Positions 33,915 to 42,573 of a stretch of 64,000 bases of DNA are shown here, in pieces (within the stretch, counting starts at the first letter, position 1; every line of letters starts with the position of its first letter). The notes beneath the pieces are model-generated. The model had not been told where the DNA came from, did not search any database, and saw nothing but the letters and a program-made list of their open reading frames with translations. The stretch comes from Kiloniella sp. EL199 (GTDB lineage Bacteria > Pseudomonadota > Alphaproteobacteria > Kiloniellales > Kiloniellaceae): NCBI RefSeq assembly GCF_900313065.1, contig NZ_OMPU01000010.1, positions 558,001-622,000 of the forward strand, written 5' to 3'. The position numbers and the translations under genes were made by a program.

Positions 33915-35129
33915 TCAAGCCGGAAGTAACACATCTGCCTTGCTACGTTTTGCCACAAGGACAAGAACAAGGGCAGCTGCCCCGCAAAAAAACAACGCAA
34001 TGACCATGTGTATCACGGTTCCATCATAGAGACGTCCGGCAGACACAGATACTGCCACAGCAACAAGACTTGAGATCGAGGCAATAACCGATGCGCCCAG
34101 TCCCGCCATCTTGCCAAGGGATTGCATGGCCATGGCATTGATGTTGCCAAAGAGAATACCAACCCATAGAAAAATGAAAAATCCATTGATCATAAAGACA
34201 GAAAAAGGGGGAATTCCGTCATAGGGTAGTGCGAAGAAGAACAGTGTTGCTGTAAAAAAGATCAAGGCACTCAGCGCAACAACCACCATTCTGTGCATAC
34301 CAAACCGCATCACCAGTTGTGAATTTATCAAAGAGGAGAGGGCAACGGCAGAGGCCAAGACAGCAAAATAAAGCGGGAAGTTATCTACAACGCCATAGAG
34401 ATCTTCGAAGATAGACTGGGATGTACTGACATATACCAGCAGAGCCCCAAAAATCATGCCGCCAGAAACGGAATAGCACATAACCTTGCCATGTTTCAGG
34501 ATGCGTCCGGTGGATTGTAGAAGCTTGATTGGTGAAAACGGTATCCGGTTTTCCTTTAGCAGGGTTTCAGGTTGGCGGGCCATCAACCAGATCCCTGTTG
34601 AGAGCGAGAGCATCAAGAAAGAAAAGAAGATATAGCGCCATTCAGCAATGGCAAGAACCAGTTGACCAAAAGCAGGCGCAATCATTGGGATCATGATAAA
34701 AATGACCATAATGAAAGACATGATCCTGGCCATGGCTTCGCCTTCGTACTGGTCGCGGATCAAAGCACGGGTCGCTATTTTGGGACCGGACGCACCAATC
34801 CCCTGAATTATACGTCCCAGAATTAAAACCTCGAATGTAGAGGCCGTCATGGCGACAAGGGTTCCGCAAACATAGATCCCGACACCTAGCAATATTGCGC
34901 CTTTGCGGCCAATGGCATCAGAGACGGGGCCGATAAATAGCTCGCCAAAAACCATTCCGAAAATAAAGAGAGAGATAATCAGCTGGCTATCAAGTGGATC
35001 GGATATGGCCAAGTCTGCACTGATTTGCGGCAAGGCAGGCAGCATGGCATCAATGCTCAGGGCTGTAATGGATGTGAGTAAGGCAAAGAGAATGACGAAT
35101 TCTGGTAGTTTTAAAGGACTTTTATTCAT
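33915..35129 (-). CDS. MFS multidrug efflux transporter (Bcr/CflA family)
   Basis: A 404-residue inner-membrane protein with 12 predicted helices. Markers of the Bcr/CflA (DHA1) group: SIDAMLPALPQISADL in helix 1, the loop 2-3 motif GPVSDAIGRKGAILLG, and the helix 4-5 motif RIIQGIGASGPKIATRALIRD. It likely exports drugs or small metabolites by proton antiport. It is followed downstream in the same direction by no gene; upstream on the same strand lies GST, 74 bp away. Confidence 0.92.
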   Translation of the reverse strand: MNKSPLKLPEFVILFALLTSITALSIDAMLPALPQISADLAISDPLDSQLIISLFIFGMVFGELFIGPVSDAIGRKGAILLGVGIYVCGTLVAMTASTFEVLILGRIIQGIGASGPKIATRALIRDQYEGEAMARIMSFIMVIFIMIPMIAPAFGQLVLAIAEWRYIFFSFLMLSLSTGIWLMARQPETLLKENRIPFSPIKLLQSTGRILKHGKVMCYSVSGGMIFGALLVYVSTSQSIFEDLYGVVDNFPLYFAVLASAVALSSLINSQLVMRFGMHRMVVVALSALIFFTATLFFFALPYDGIPPFSVFMINGFFIFLWVGILFGNINAMAMQSLGKMAGLGASVIASISSLVAVAVSVSAGRLYDGTVIHMVIALFFCGAAALVLVLVAKRSKADVLLPA

Positions 35130-35203
35130 AACGGGTTCTATCTTTGTCGTTTCAGACCTGGAGCAGCAAAACTAATTCGTTCTGTTATCAGGTCCGAGCC
35201 GGG

Positions 35204-35815
35204 CTAGTGCCTCAAGGCTCGTTGTACAGCAGGGCGGTTTTCCATACGTTTGAAATGCGCATTGACGCGGGGGAAGGTGGTGATATCAACACCGTCACCT
35301 TCCAGCCAACGCGCGATGGTATAGAGATAGGCATCACAAATACCGTACTGTTCGCCCAGCACCCATGGCTGACCGAGATAGGTTTCTTCAATTAATGTAA
35401 AAAGAGCGGACATGGTTTCCGGCACTTTGGCACGCATGTCGTCTAGTGAGCTTTGCTCATTTGCCCATCGTGCACCGCGTAGTTTATGGGCATGTGCAAC
35501 GTGGACTGTTGAGCAGAGAAAGCTGTTAAACGATTGCATTTGTGCCAGTGCAAAGTCGTTTCCAAGGGGAGCAAGTTTGGTATCAGGGAAACGTTTGGCG
35601 AGATAATAAAGAATTGCAGGTGTTTCAGTTAATATGCCGCTCTGTGTTGTTTTTCCTTCAACAACAAGTGCAGGGACGCGTCCCTTGGGATTAAGTCGCA
35701 GAAAATCTGCTTTATGTTGTTCACCATCCGCAAAGGAAACATTCGTGACTTCAAACTCTGCACCGATTTCTTCCAGTACCGATGCAAGAGGCCAAAGAAC
35801 AGGCTCCTGTAGCAT
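35204..35815 (-). CDS. Glutathione S-transferase, N-terminus frame-broken
   Basis: The 203-residue frame covers most of a GST: thioredoxin-like N-domain (VLEEIGAEFEVTNVSF, LNPKGRVPALVV with the cis-Pro, LTETPAILYYLA) and all-helical C-domain (WVLGEQYGICDAYLYTIARW). Its Met at 35815 has no ribosome site, and the first 11 residues (MLQEPVLWPLA) do not fit a GST. The expected start, MLTLFHATGACSLASCI, is coded from ATG 35831 with GGAG upstream, in another frame; removing one base near 35779-35780 joins the two into a normal GST. It may be a recent pseudogene or a sequence error. Confidence 0.75.
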   Translation of the reverse strand: MLQEPVLWPLASVLEEIGAEFEVTNVSFADGEQHKADFLRLNPKGRVPALVVEGKTTQSGILTETPAILYYLAKRFPDTKLAPLGNDFALAQMQSFNSFLCSTVHVAHAHKLRGARWANEQSSLDDMRAKVPETMSALFTLIEETYLGQPWVLGEQYGICDAYLYTIARWLEGDGVDITTFPRVNAHFKRMENRPAVQRALRH

Positions 35816-35831
35816 GAAATAGTGTCAACAT
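35779..35831 (-). other. True GST start in shifted frame (frameshift site)
   Basis: ATG 35831 with GGAGAG 8 nt upstream codes MLTLFHATGACSLASCI, the typical glutathione-binding N-terminus of bacterial beta-class-like GSTs. The frame must change at the CC pair 35779-35780 to continue into VLEEIGAEF. Confidence 0.75.
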
Positions 35832-36526
35832 TGTAACTCTCCATTTTATCACTCTGTTTTGCAGGGTGTCTTTATATTGTGCCTTGATTACGTTGCGATA
35901 ATCTAATGGCAGTAAAATAGTGTGAAACTGGTCAGCCGAACAGAGTTAACCAGTCTTAAGCCCTTGGAAAATCTGGAGAACAGATACAAAGGTGGCTCAA
36001 AATAATCATCCGCTGCCAATAGCTATCCGTTGTAGGGCTTGATGGGTTCTTAACAGATTGAACACAACAAGATCCGGAAATTTTCCAAGAAAAGATATTT
36101 CTCAGAAACAAGGGCGGAAGGTTTATGTGTTATAGATCATGGCCGGGTACTCTATCCGATACGGTCTTGTTCAATGCCTTGAAGACACTGTTAAAACCTT
36201 GAGGTTCGAATATTCAATATCCAGTCGCTTGTCTGATGGATCATCAAGAGTGTTTTGAGATCTAGCAGTTACATCTTCGTGAAATGTGAAAATATAAAGC
36301 CATCCCTTTTGACAGAGGTCAAGAATGAATCTGAAGCCTTATGATTGTGTGTGGATAGAAATTACATCTTTGTGTTGAGTTTCAGCGCATGGGATATAAG
36401 GGACAGGGTACGTAAGGAGTAGGCACATGCGGGAAAATAAAGAAAAGTTCGAAAAAATCACTGTATGCTTCTATCAAAGACCTATAGGATTCATTCATCA
36501 GATGGCTGGGGGCAGATGACAGGGGA
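35832..36526. other. Gene-free region before the PAS_5 duplication
   Basis: About 700 bp with no credible reading frame in either direction and no strong hairpin or operator. It presumably holds the promoter of the first PAS_5 gene; a small RNA cannot be excluded. Confidence 0.4.
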
Positions 36527-36556
36527 TAGGCACCTGACAAGGAATAGGGTGAAGGT

Positions 36557-37117
36557 TTGGTGAAAATACGAAATGCCAGAAATCGCCAGTTTTATGATTA
36601 TTGGCGAGGATTGGAACGAAAAGAAAATTCTGTGCTTCCTAATCGAAGCTCGTTTCGTCCGGAAGATATACCTTCGTTATTGCCCAATATAATTGTTTAT
36701 GAATTGATCTCGCGAGAGAACATTCAAATCCGCTTACAGGGAACGGCAATTGATGAACGCTTTGGACAGAATTTAACGGGCAGGAACTATCTGGACTATG
36801 TTGCGGATGAACGCAGGAGTACAGCATCAGATGCCTTTTGGTTAATGGCTTTGCAGCCGTGTGGTGTTGTCGTTGTGCTGGAACATACTTTGTCAAGCGG
36901 GCGTCTCACTGCGGTCGAAGCTGTAGGTTTTCCCTTTAATAATGATGCACCTACCCTCGACGGTAGCAAGCCAAACCCACTTATTATCTATCAAAGTAAT
37001 GAGATAGATAATATCGATTTTCAGAAAGATCGGGATGAGGAGCGTTTAAAACTTATTCGTGTGGTCGAACGCAATATGATCGATATTGGCAGAGGGGAAC
37101 CTGTGTTCGTTGATTAA
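36557..37117 (+). CDS. PAS_5-family stand-alone PAS protein (paralogue 1)
   Basis: A 186-residue cytoplasmic protein of the PAS_5 family (Pfam PF07310). Landmarks shared with its paralogues: FYDYW near residue 12, SSFRPEDIPSLLPN near 31-44, IRLQGTAIDERFG near 56-68, YLDYV, the QPCG motif near 101, the ERN.IDIG.G end. PAS_5 proteins have no output domain and unknown ligands; a sensory or protein-contact role is assumed. Start is TTG 36557 or GTG 36560 behind GAAGG. It lies in the first unit of an 832 bp tandem duplication. Confidence 0.82.
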   Translation: MVKIRNARNRQFYDYWRGLERKENSVLPNRSSFRPEDIPSLLPNIIVYELISRENIQIRLQGTAIDERFGQNLTGRNYLDYVADERRSTASDAFWLMALQPCGVVVVLEHTLSSGRLTAVEAVGFPFNNDAPTLDGSKPNPLIIYQSNEIDNIDFQKDRDEERLKLIRVVERNMIDIGRGEPVFVD

Positions 37118-37236
37118 CCTGTTTTGTGATAAGATAGGATGTTCGTCAGATTTTCTTTTAAAATCAACTATCTATTGGTTAAATTGCCTGTGGCTTTCAG
37201 TCTGTAGTTTTTGATGCGATTTTAGGGGGAACAGAA

Positions 37237-37358
37237 ATGGATATCGTTCTATGGCTGGACTTCATTGGGGTTACTATATTGGCAGTAACGGGCGTTTTGG
37301 CGTCGTCGCGTAAGTAACTGGATTTTTAATCTTTCTTACTTGCGGTCACAGACATTGG
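37237..37358 (+). pseudogene. 5' remnant of a TRIC-type channel gene
   Basis: ATG 37237, behind AGGGGG, codes MDIVLWLDFIGVTILAVTGV and then LASSRK before an in-frame TAA. It aligns base by base with the start of the intact TRIC gene at 38146, with substitutions and small deletions after the stop. The alignment ends exactly at the duplication joint (37358). It is a non-functional by-product of the duplication, though a 26-residue membrane peptide could still be made. Confidence 0.85.
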
Positions 37359-37388
37359 TAGGCACCTGACAAGGAATAGAGTGAGGGT

Positions 37389-37949
37389 TTGGTGAAAATA
37401 AGAAATGCCAGAAATCGCCAGTTTTATGATTATTGGCAAAGTTTAGAAAAGGCCGAAGGCACCGTGATGCCAAAGCGAAGCTCTTTTCGTCCGGGTGATA
37501 TCCCTTCATTACTGCCTAATATCAGTATTTATGAACTGATATCCCGTGAAAATATTAAAATTCGTTTGCAGGGCACTGCGATTAATGAACGCTTGGGCCA
37601 TAATATGACTGGGCTAAATTATCTGGATTATGTTGAAGATGATCGCAAAACAAATGCGTCTAAAGCCTTTTGGTTAATGGCAGAGCAGCCCTGTGGAATT
37701 CATGCGGTTCTGGTACATGCCTTGTCGAGTGGACGTAATATAACAGTCGAAGCTATCGGTTTTCCCCTGCACAATGATATTTTACCACTTGATGGCAGCA
37801 CGCCTAACCCGATTATTATCTATCAAAGTAATGAAATCGACAACCAGAATCCGTTGAGTTATCAGATCGATGAACGTCTAAAACTTATTCTGGTGGTTGA
37901 ACGGAATATTATTGATATTGGCAAGGGGGCTCCTGTTTTTGTCGATTGA
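37389..37949 (+). CDS. PAS_5-family stand-alone PAS protein (paralogue 2)
   Basis: A 186-residue near-copy of the previous PAS_5 gene, with the same start context and the same landmarks (RQFYDYW, SSFRPGDIPSLLPN, IRLQGTAINERLG, NYLDYV, EQPCG, ERNIIDIGKG). Divergence is spread over the gene, so the duplication is not very recent and both copies seem to be under selection for an open frame. It is followed 196 bp later by the intact TRIC channel gene. Confidence 0.82.
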   Translation: MVKIRNARNRQFYDYWQSLEKAEGTVMPKRSSFRPGDIPSLLPNISIYELISRENIKIRLQGTAINERLGHNMTGLNYLDYVEDDRKTNASKAFWLMAEQPCGIHAVLVHALSSGRNITVEAIGFPLHNDILPLDGSTPNPIIIYQSNEIDNQNPLSYQIDERLKLILVVERNIIDIGKGAPVFVD

Positions 37950-38145
37950 TCCCTTGCATTGGCACTGAGTTTTTATTCTGTACGTTTCCCGGCCATTCAA
38001 TGGCGATTACGCAAAGCGAACATCAAGAAAATTATCTGCATAGTTAACCGTAGTCGTTAATTATTCTGCTACCTTCAAGCGTTATATGTTACTTGGATCA
38101 ATGTGGTTTGTTGTCATAGGTGGCGCAGAAAACAAGGGGAAACAG

Positions 38146-38787
38146 GTGGATATCGTTCTATGGCTGGATTACGCCGGGGTTGCTGTCTTTGCCGCGACAG
38201 GTGCATTGGCAGCGTCGCGTAAACAGCTGGACTTCATTGCTTTTCTTTTTCTGGCGGCGGCTACAGGCATTGGTGGTGGCACATTGCGGGATACGATCCT
38301 GGGACAAACACCGGTTTTCTGGGTAGAGGAGCATGTTTATCTTTTGATCTGCGCGGGAACTGGTGCGGTTGTCTTTTTCACGGCTCACCGATTTGAATCT
38401 CGTTATAAGGTCTTGTTATGGCTGGATGCGATCGGTATGGCGGTCTTTTCAGTCAAGGGCGCTGAAATCGGCTTTCTGGCAACGGGGTCATCTTCTGTTG
38501 CCATTGTCACAGGTATCTTGACTGCAACCTTCGGCGGTGTTTTGCGTGATATTCTTTCCGGGGAGCAATCTGTTCTGATGCGACGGGAAATCTATGTGAC
38601 GGCAGCACTTTTCGGTGCGGTGGCCTGGGTGCTTTCTTATCATGCGGGACTTGGAAATGTAATTGGTTCCGTTCTGGGCTTTCTTGTTGCTTTTAGTATT
38701 CGTGGTGGCGCGCTTTATTATGGCTGGAACTTGCCAACCTATAAAAGCAAACCGGGCCGAACCATGGAAGAGATCGAGAAGCTATAG
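38146..38787 (+). CDS. TRIC-type cation channel (YadS/UPF0126 family)
   Basis: A 213-residue membrane protein with seven predicted helices in two repeats, each holding the family's GGGxxRD motif: GIGGGTLRDTILGQ and TFGGVLRDILSGE. These glycine motifs form the ion path in trimeric intracellular cation channels. GTG 38146 is set as start because AAGGGG precedes it, and because the duplicated remnant at 37237 begins with ATG at exactly the same codon. The open frame from 38086 is not supported. It forms a unit with the PAS_5 gene upstream and DUF3592 downstream. Confidence 0.9.
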   Translation: MDIVLWLDYAGVAVFAATGALAASRKQLDFIAFLFLAAATGIGGGTLRDTILGQTPVFWVEEHVYLLICAGTGAVVFFTAHRFESRYKVLLWLDAIGMAVFSVKGAEIGFLATGSSSVAIVTGILTATFGGVLRDILSGEQSVLMRREIYVTAALFGAVAWVLSYHAGLGNVIGSVLGFLVAFSIRGGALYYGWNLPTYKSKPGRTMEEIEKL

Positions 38788-38851
38788 ATTATCAGTGCGT
38801 TAGGTGGCTCGGAGTGAATGAGCTTCTTTTTGTTGAAGAGGAGATTTGCAT

Positions 38852-39298
38852 ATGAGTAATGCTTTTTGGGCCGGTCTCTTTCTTGTGGGATTGGCGCTTT
38901 ATCTGTTGATTGATGCAATCCGGTCACTCAAGATGTTTGAAGCCTGTGGTCATTGGCCGAAAACGACTGGTGTCATGACAAAAAGCCTTGTATCGCGTCC
39001 TAAATCTACCAGTAGCCAGCATGTTTTTTATGCCGGGTATGATTATAATGTTGGGGGGAGGAGCTACAGTGGATCAAGAGTTGCCTACTATACAGTGTCA
39101 GACGAAGCAGAAGCCAAAGGGCTTGGCAATAGCCATGCTGTTGGACAGACCGTTGATGTGTTTTATGATCCAGCAAACCCTGGGGAAGCAACCTTGATTA
39201 ATCAACCTAAAGCTGACGGGAAAAAGTACGGTGAGGTTATTCTCGGTTGCCTTGCTTTGGCTGTGGGGATCGGTGTAATTGTTTTTTCATTTAGGTGA
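38852..39298 (+). CDS. DUF3592 membrane protein
   Basis: A 148-residue protein with a membrane helix at each end (about residues 4-25, FWAGLFLVGLALYLLIDAI, and 126-145, ILGCLALAVGIGVIVFSF) around an extracytoplasmic beta-rich domain with YDYNVGGRSYSGSRVAYYTV and VDVFYDPANPGEATL, the hallmark of DUF3592. Function unknown. ATG 38852 follows GAGGAG. It is 64 bp after the TRIC gene. Confidence 0.85.
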   Translation: MSNAFWAGLFLVGLALYLLIDAIRSLKMFEACGHWPKTTGVMTKSLVSRPKSTSSQHVFYAGYDYNVGGRSYSGSRVAYYTVSDEAEAKGLGNSHAVGQTVDVFYDPANPGEATLINQPKADGKKYGEVILGCLALAVGIGVIVFSFR

Positions 39299-39352
39299 TT
39301 CAGATATATCGTATGAAAAACAGCGTTCTGAAATCTTCATACAACACGTGCT

Positions 39353-39973
39353 TTACGCGCTTATAACCACCGGGATCATAGAACCGACAAGCAGTAGTGC
39401 CATGATCCGGTTGAAAATGATAATCCGCTTGCCCTGAACGAGCGTGCGGCGAAGGACAGTACCGGATACCGCCCAAACCGAAATACTGGGTAAATTAACG
39501 ATGGCAAAGAAAAAAATCAGCAGGATTAAGCTGTTGAGATAGTTTTCAGGTGTGGTGTAACTGACGGTAATAATCAGTGATACAGCCCAGGCTTTGGGAT
39601 TCAGCAGTTGTAAAAGAGCGGCCTGTACAAAGCTTATGGGCTTATCAAAGCCATTTGCATTCTCTGAACTGTTGGTATCATTTCCAATTGATTTACTTGT
39701 TGCAATTTTCCAGGCAAGCCAAAGAACATAAGCAAGACAGCAATACTTGAGACCACTGTATAATAACGGAAATGATTTCAGGATCTGCCCAAAGCCAAGC
39801 CCTATCGCAAATACCATACTCAAAAATCCAAGACTGATACCCAGAATTAAAGGGACTGAGCGAACAAAACCAAAATTAACCCCTGAAGTTAAAAGCAAAA
39901 AGTTGCCGGGACCCGGAGAAATGGATGTGACAAAAGCAAAGCCAAAAATGGCAAGTATGGTCTCTAGCGGCAT
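39353..39973 (-). CDS. LysE-family amino-acid exporter
   Basis: A 206-residue inner-membrane protein with six hydrophobic segments. It has the family's N-terminal SISPGPGNFLLLTSGV and the later LLQLLNPKAWAVSL. LysE/RhtB proteins export amino acids or related metabolites. It is divergent from the AraC regulator at about 40092, which probably controls it. Confidence 0.88.
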   Translation of the reverse strand: MPLETILAIFGFAFVTSISPGPGNFLLLTSGVNFGFVRSVPLILGISLGFLSMVFAIGLGFGQILKSFPLLYSGLKYCCLAYVLWLAWKIATSKSIGNDTNSSENANGFDKPISFVQAALLQLLNPKAWAVSLIITVSYTTPENYLNSLILLIFFFAIVNLPSISVWAVSGTVLRRTLVQGKRIIIFNRIMALLLVGSMIPVVISA

Positions 39974-40091
39974 TCCCGATGTCCCTGTTTATTGAGTGTG
40001 TGTATGACAGTGTTTGCTGTCTCAGCTTGACAGTTCAAAGAGGGAAGGTCACTTTTGGGGGGTCTCTGATTTCTATTCAATCGTCTCATTT

Positions 40092-41075
40092 ATGGGTGCT
40101 ATGAATAATATGCCTGCAAAGGATATAAATTCTGATCTGTTGAGCGAGGTTTTCTCGACGCTTCGGCTTCGCAGTCAGCTTTATTTTAAAACTGATTTCA
40201 AAGGCCCTTACGCAATTGAGCTGCCACATGAACAGCGTCGGATCCGCTTTCATTTGGTTTTACAGGGCCAGTGCTGGCTGACGCCCAATGGGATGGAATC
40301 GCATCTGCTGAACGAAGGTGATCTGGTTATTGTGCCGGATGGGGTTTCACAGATTGTTTCTCATAGCAACAACCTTGATTATCCAAGTCCTGTTACTTTG
40401 TCTGTTGCCCTGGAGCAGGGATGCTTTGATGGGGGCGTTTTGTCTTATGGTGAAGGAGAAGGCAGGTGTCGACTTCTTTGTGGCTTTTGTCAATTTGACG
40501 AAGATATCGATCACCCCATTTTAATTAACCTTCCCCCTTTGTTGATTCTGAACCAGGAAGCTCTTGGTCCAGAGCCTTGGACATCAAGTGCATTAAAGTT
40601 ATTAAAACTTGAAGCCGAATTTGCTGGGCAAGGAGCGAGGGGGATTCTGGCACGTCTTCTTGAAATCATCCTTATTCAGCTGGTTCGTCGATTGTCATTA
40701 GATCTGGATTACAAACAAAAAGGTTTTATTGCTGCTCTTTCAGATATCCAATTGTCCAAGGCGTTAAATGTGATTCATCAAACTCCTCAGAAAGCCTGGA
40801 CGGTAAATTCTCTTGCTCAAATCGCAGGAATGTCTCGGGCACGTTTTTCGGATTATTTTACCCGGTTGGTTGGCTTGCCGCCGATAGAGTATCTTACGCT
40901 TTGGCGGTTAATGCGAGCCAGGCTTTTGCTCTCCAGTACAGACTATTCAATCGACAGAGTTGCCGAGCTTTGTGGCTATGCATCAACACCGTCATTTTCC
41001 AGTCGTTTTAAACGGCAATTTGGTCAAGGGCCGGGGACCTATCGTCGTAGGGTAAGAGATTATGATTACACATAA
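40092..41075 (+). CDS. AraC-family regulator (cupin_6 type)
   Basis: About 327 residues. The N-terminal cupin sensor (RIRFHLVLQGQCWLTPNGME, LLNEGDLVIVPDGVSQIV) is followed by a double HTH (SLAQIAGMSRARFSDYFTRL and SIDRVAELCGYASTPSFSSR with FKRQFGQGPGTYRRR). The start is uncertain: Met codons at 40092, 40101 and 40110 are all possible; the longer frame from 40014 would overlap the LysE promoter. Divergent from the LysE gene. Its end lies 3 bp from the convergent VIT gene. A paralogue with the same architecture is at 53333. Confidence 0.87.
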   Translation: MGAMNNMPAKDINSDLLSEVFSTLRLRSQLYFKTDFKGPYAIELPHEQRRIRFHLVLQGQCWLTPNGMESHLLNEGDLVIVPDGVSQIVSHSNNLDYPSPVTLSVALEQGCFDGGVLSYGEGEGRCRLLCGFCQFDEDIDHPILINLPPLLILNQEALGPEPWTSSALKLLKLEAEFAGQGARGILARLLEIILIQLVRRLSLDLDYKQKGFIAALSDIQLSKALNVIHQTPQKAWTVNSLAQIAGMSRARFSDYFTRLVGLPPIEYLTLWRLMRARLLLSSTDYSIDRVAELCGYASTPSFSSRFKRQFGQGPGTYRRRVRDYDYT

Positions 41076-41078
41076 TAA

Positions 41079-41801
41079 TTAATCAACAATCCCACGCAAC
41101 AGGTAGCCAACGCCATAGGAAACCAAAGCGGCCAGTCCGCCAATCAAAAGTGTTTCTGTGCCCGAACGCCACCATGGAGCCAGTGACCAGCGGCTTTTGA
41201 TCATGCCAATGATGAAAAAAGCAAGGGCTGTCATACCGCAGGCGAGAGTAAAAGCGTTTTGAAGGGAAAAGATAAAGGGCAGCAAGGGAATTGCGCCTGC
41301 GATAAAGAATGCCCCAAATGTTGATAGTGCAGATTTCAAGGGAACCCGTGATGTTGGGGATATGCCATATTCCTCTGTAATCATGGTGTTGATCCAAAGC
41401 TCTTCATTTGATGTTATGGCGTCCGCTGCTTCTTCCAGGGTCGGCCCGCTTAATCCCTTCGCTGATAGAATTTGTCGGATTTCTTCACGTTCGCCCTCTG
41501 GAACCTGTTTTATGTGTTTGCGCTCGATGGCCCACAGGCGTTCTGTATCATCCAGTTCGGATTTGGTTGCACTGTAATTTCCTGCGGCCATGGAAAAACC
41601 ATCGGCAAGTAAGTTGGCAACCCCAAGGATCAGAATGACACGGACTGACAGCTGTGCACCTATCACACCGGATACAACCGCAAAGGTCGTGACGGCGCCA
41701 TCAATGCTGCCGTAAACCCAATCCTGCAGATAACTTGCTTTGTGGCCCTTGGCAAAACGTTCTCGAATGGCTTTGGCTGAATGATCATGTTCCAGTGTCA
41801 T
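41079..41801 (-). CDS. VIT1/CCC1-family iron/manganese transporter
   Basis: A 240-residue membrane protein with five predicted helices. Family marks: YLQDWVYGSIDGAVTTFAVV (helix 1), ANLLADGFSMAAGNYSATKS (helix 2 and metal path) and the soluble helical hairpin with many Glu residues (ERKHIKQVPEGEREEIRQIL) that binds metal in plant VIT1. It exports or stores divalent iron or manganese. Divergent from the TetR gene with palindromic sites between. Confidence 0.9.
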   Translation of the reverse strand: MTLEHDHSAKAIRERFAKGHKASYLQDWVYGSIDGAVTTFAVVSGVIGAQLSVRVILILGVANLLADGFSMAAGNYSATKSELDDTERLWAIERKHIKQVPEGEREEIRQILSAKGLSGPTLEEAADAITSNEELWINTMITEEYGISPTSRVPLKSALSTFGAFFIAGAIPLLPFIFSLQNAFTLACGMTALAFFIIGMIKSRWSLAPWWRSGTETLLIGGLAALVSYGVGYLLRGIVD

Positions 41802-41897
41802 ATCAGTTTCCGTTCATCTGAATTTGTCATATTCGTGTTCAGTATAAATTAGAAACATTTTCTTTCCCTTGATTTACAACATATACCGGACATCAGA

Positions 41898-41957
41898 ATA
41901 AATTGTCCTTATTGACAATTTATTTTTTACACCATATTTATTGTCATAATTGATAAT
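41898..41957. promoter_or_regulatory. Two TetR-type operators between VIT and TetR genes
   Basis: Site 1 is a perfect palindrome, ATAAATTGTC (41898-41907), 6 bp, GACAATTTAT (41914-41923). Site 2 has ATTGTCA (41940-41946) and TGATAAT (41951-41957) with one mismatch. Their shared core ATTGTC suggests one regulator, probably the adjacent TetR, controlling both directions. Confidence 0.75.
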
Positions 41958-41975
41958 TTATTTTGGTTTGTTGAA

Positions 41976-42572
41976 ATGCCTAGACCGAGTATAAAACATG
42001 AAAGAAGAGAAGACATTCTGAAGGCTTATGAGCGCTGTATCGCGCTTTATGGTCTGGAAGGGGCGACACAAAAACGTATTGCTGAAGAGGCGGGGATTGC
42101 TCGTCCCCTTTTACGTCACCATGTGGGGAATAACGAAGAACTCTTGCGAGAGGTTGTGAAGCGATACACTGATCGATGTCGCACGAGTATGCAGGAACTT
42201 GCGGCCTATCCCTTTTCTGGTGAGGACGAGTTATTGGCCCTTCTGTTTTTGGATAATTCAGATATGACCTCACCAACTGACACAATGATAGCAACGAACC
42301 TGATTGTTATAGCGCAAACCCACGACTATACAAAAGAGCTTATGACATCGTGGTTTGATGATGTTCAGCTTAGTTTTGAGAAGGTTTTATCGGCTCTTTA
42401 TCAAAATGCAAAGAAAGACATGATTTCAATTATCGCATCAGGCCTGATCGGCATCTACTTTAACCACGATGCGCTTTTCCCTATAAAAAAGAATGATAAA
42501 GATTTTCAACAAAGATCTTATCAGGCGGCAAAGCAGTTGCTGCTATCTCTTCAAACACAGGGGGAGGTTTGA
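41976..42572 (+). CDS. TetR-family regulator
   Basis: A 198-residue TetR protein. HTH: REDILKAYERCIALYGLEGA, TQKRIAEEAGIARPLLRHHV (residues about 10-50). The C-terminal ligand domain is not recognisable to a subfamily. The sterol-desaturase-like gene starts 1 bp after its stop codon, so both are co-translated. Operators upstream suggest autoregulation and control of the VIT gene. Confidence 0.9.
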   Translation: MPRPSIKHERREDILKAYERCIALYGLEGATQKRIAEEAGIARPLLRHHVGNNEELLREVVKRYTDRCRTSMQELAAYPFSGEDELLALLFLDNSDMTSPTDTMIATNLIVIAQTHDYTKELMTSWFDDVQLSFEKVLSALYQNAKKDMISIIASGLIGIYFNHDALFPIKKNDKDFQQRSYQAAKQLLLSLQTQGEV

Positions 42573-42573
42573 G

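Larger units (their letters stand above)
36527..37358 (+). repeat. Tandem segmental duplication, unit 1 (832 bp)
   Basis: The unit starts TAGGCACCTGACAAGGAATA, which recurs at 37359. It holds a PAS_5 gene, a spacer and the first 120 bp of a TRIC channel gene; unit 2 carries the same order with the complete TRIC gene. The join shows the 5 bp GGCAC, which also occurs in the TRIC gene at the point where the remnant ends. Confidence 0.85.
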
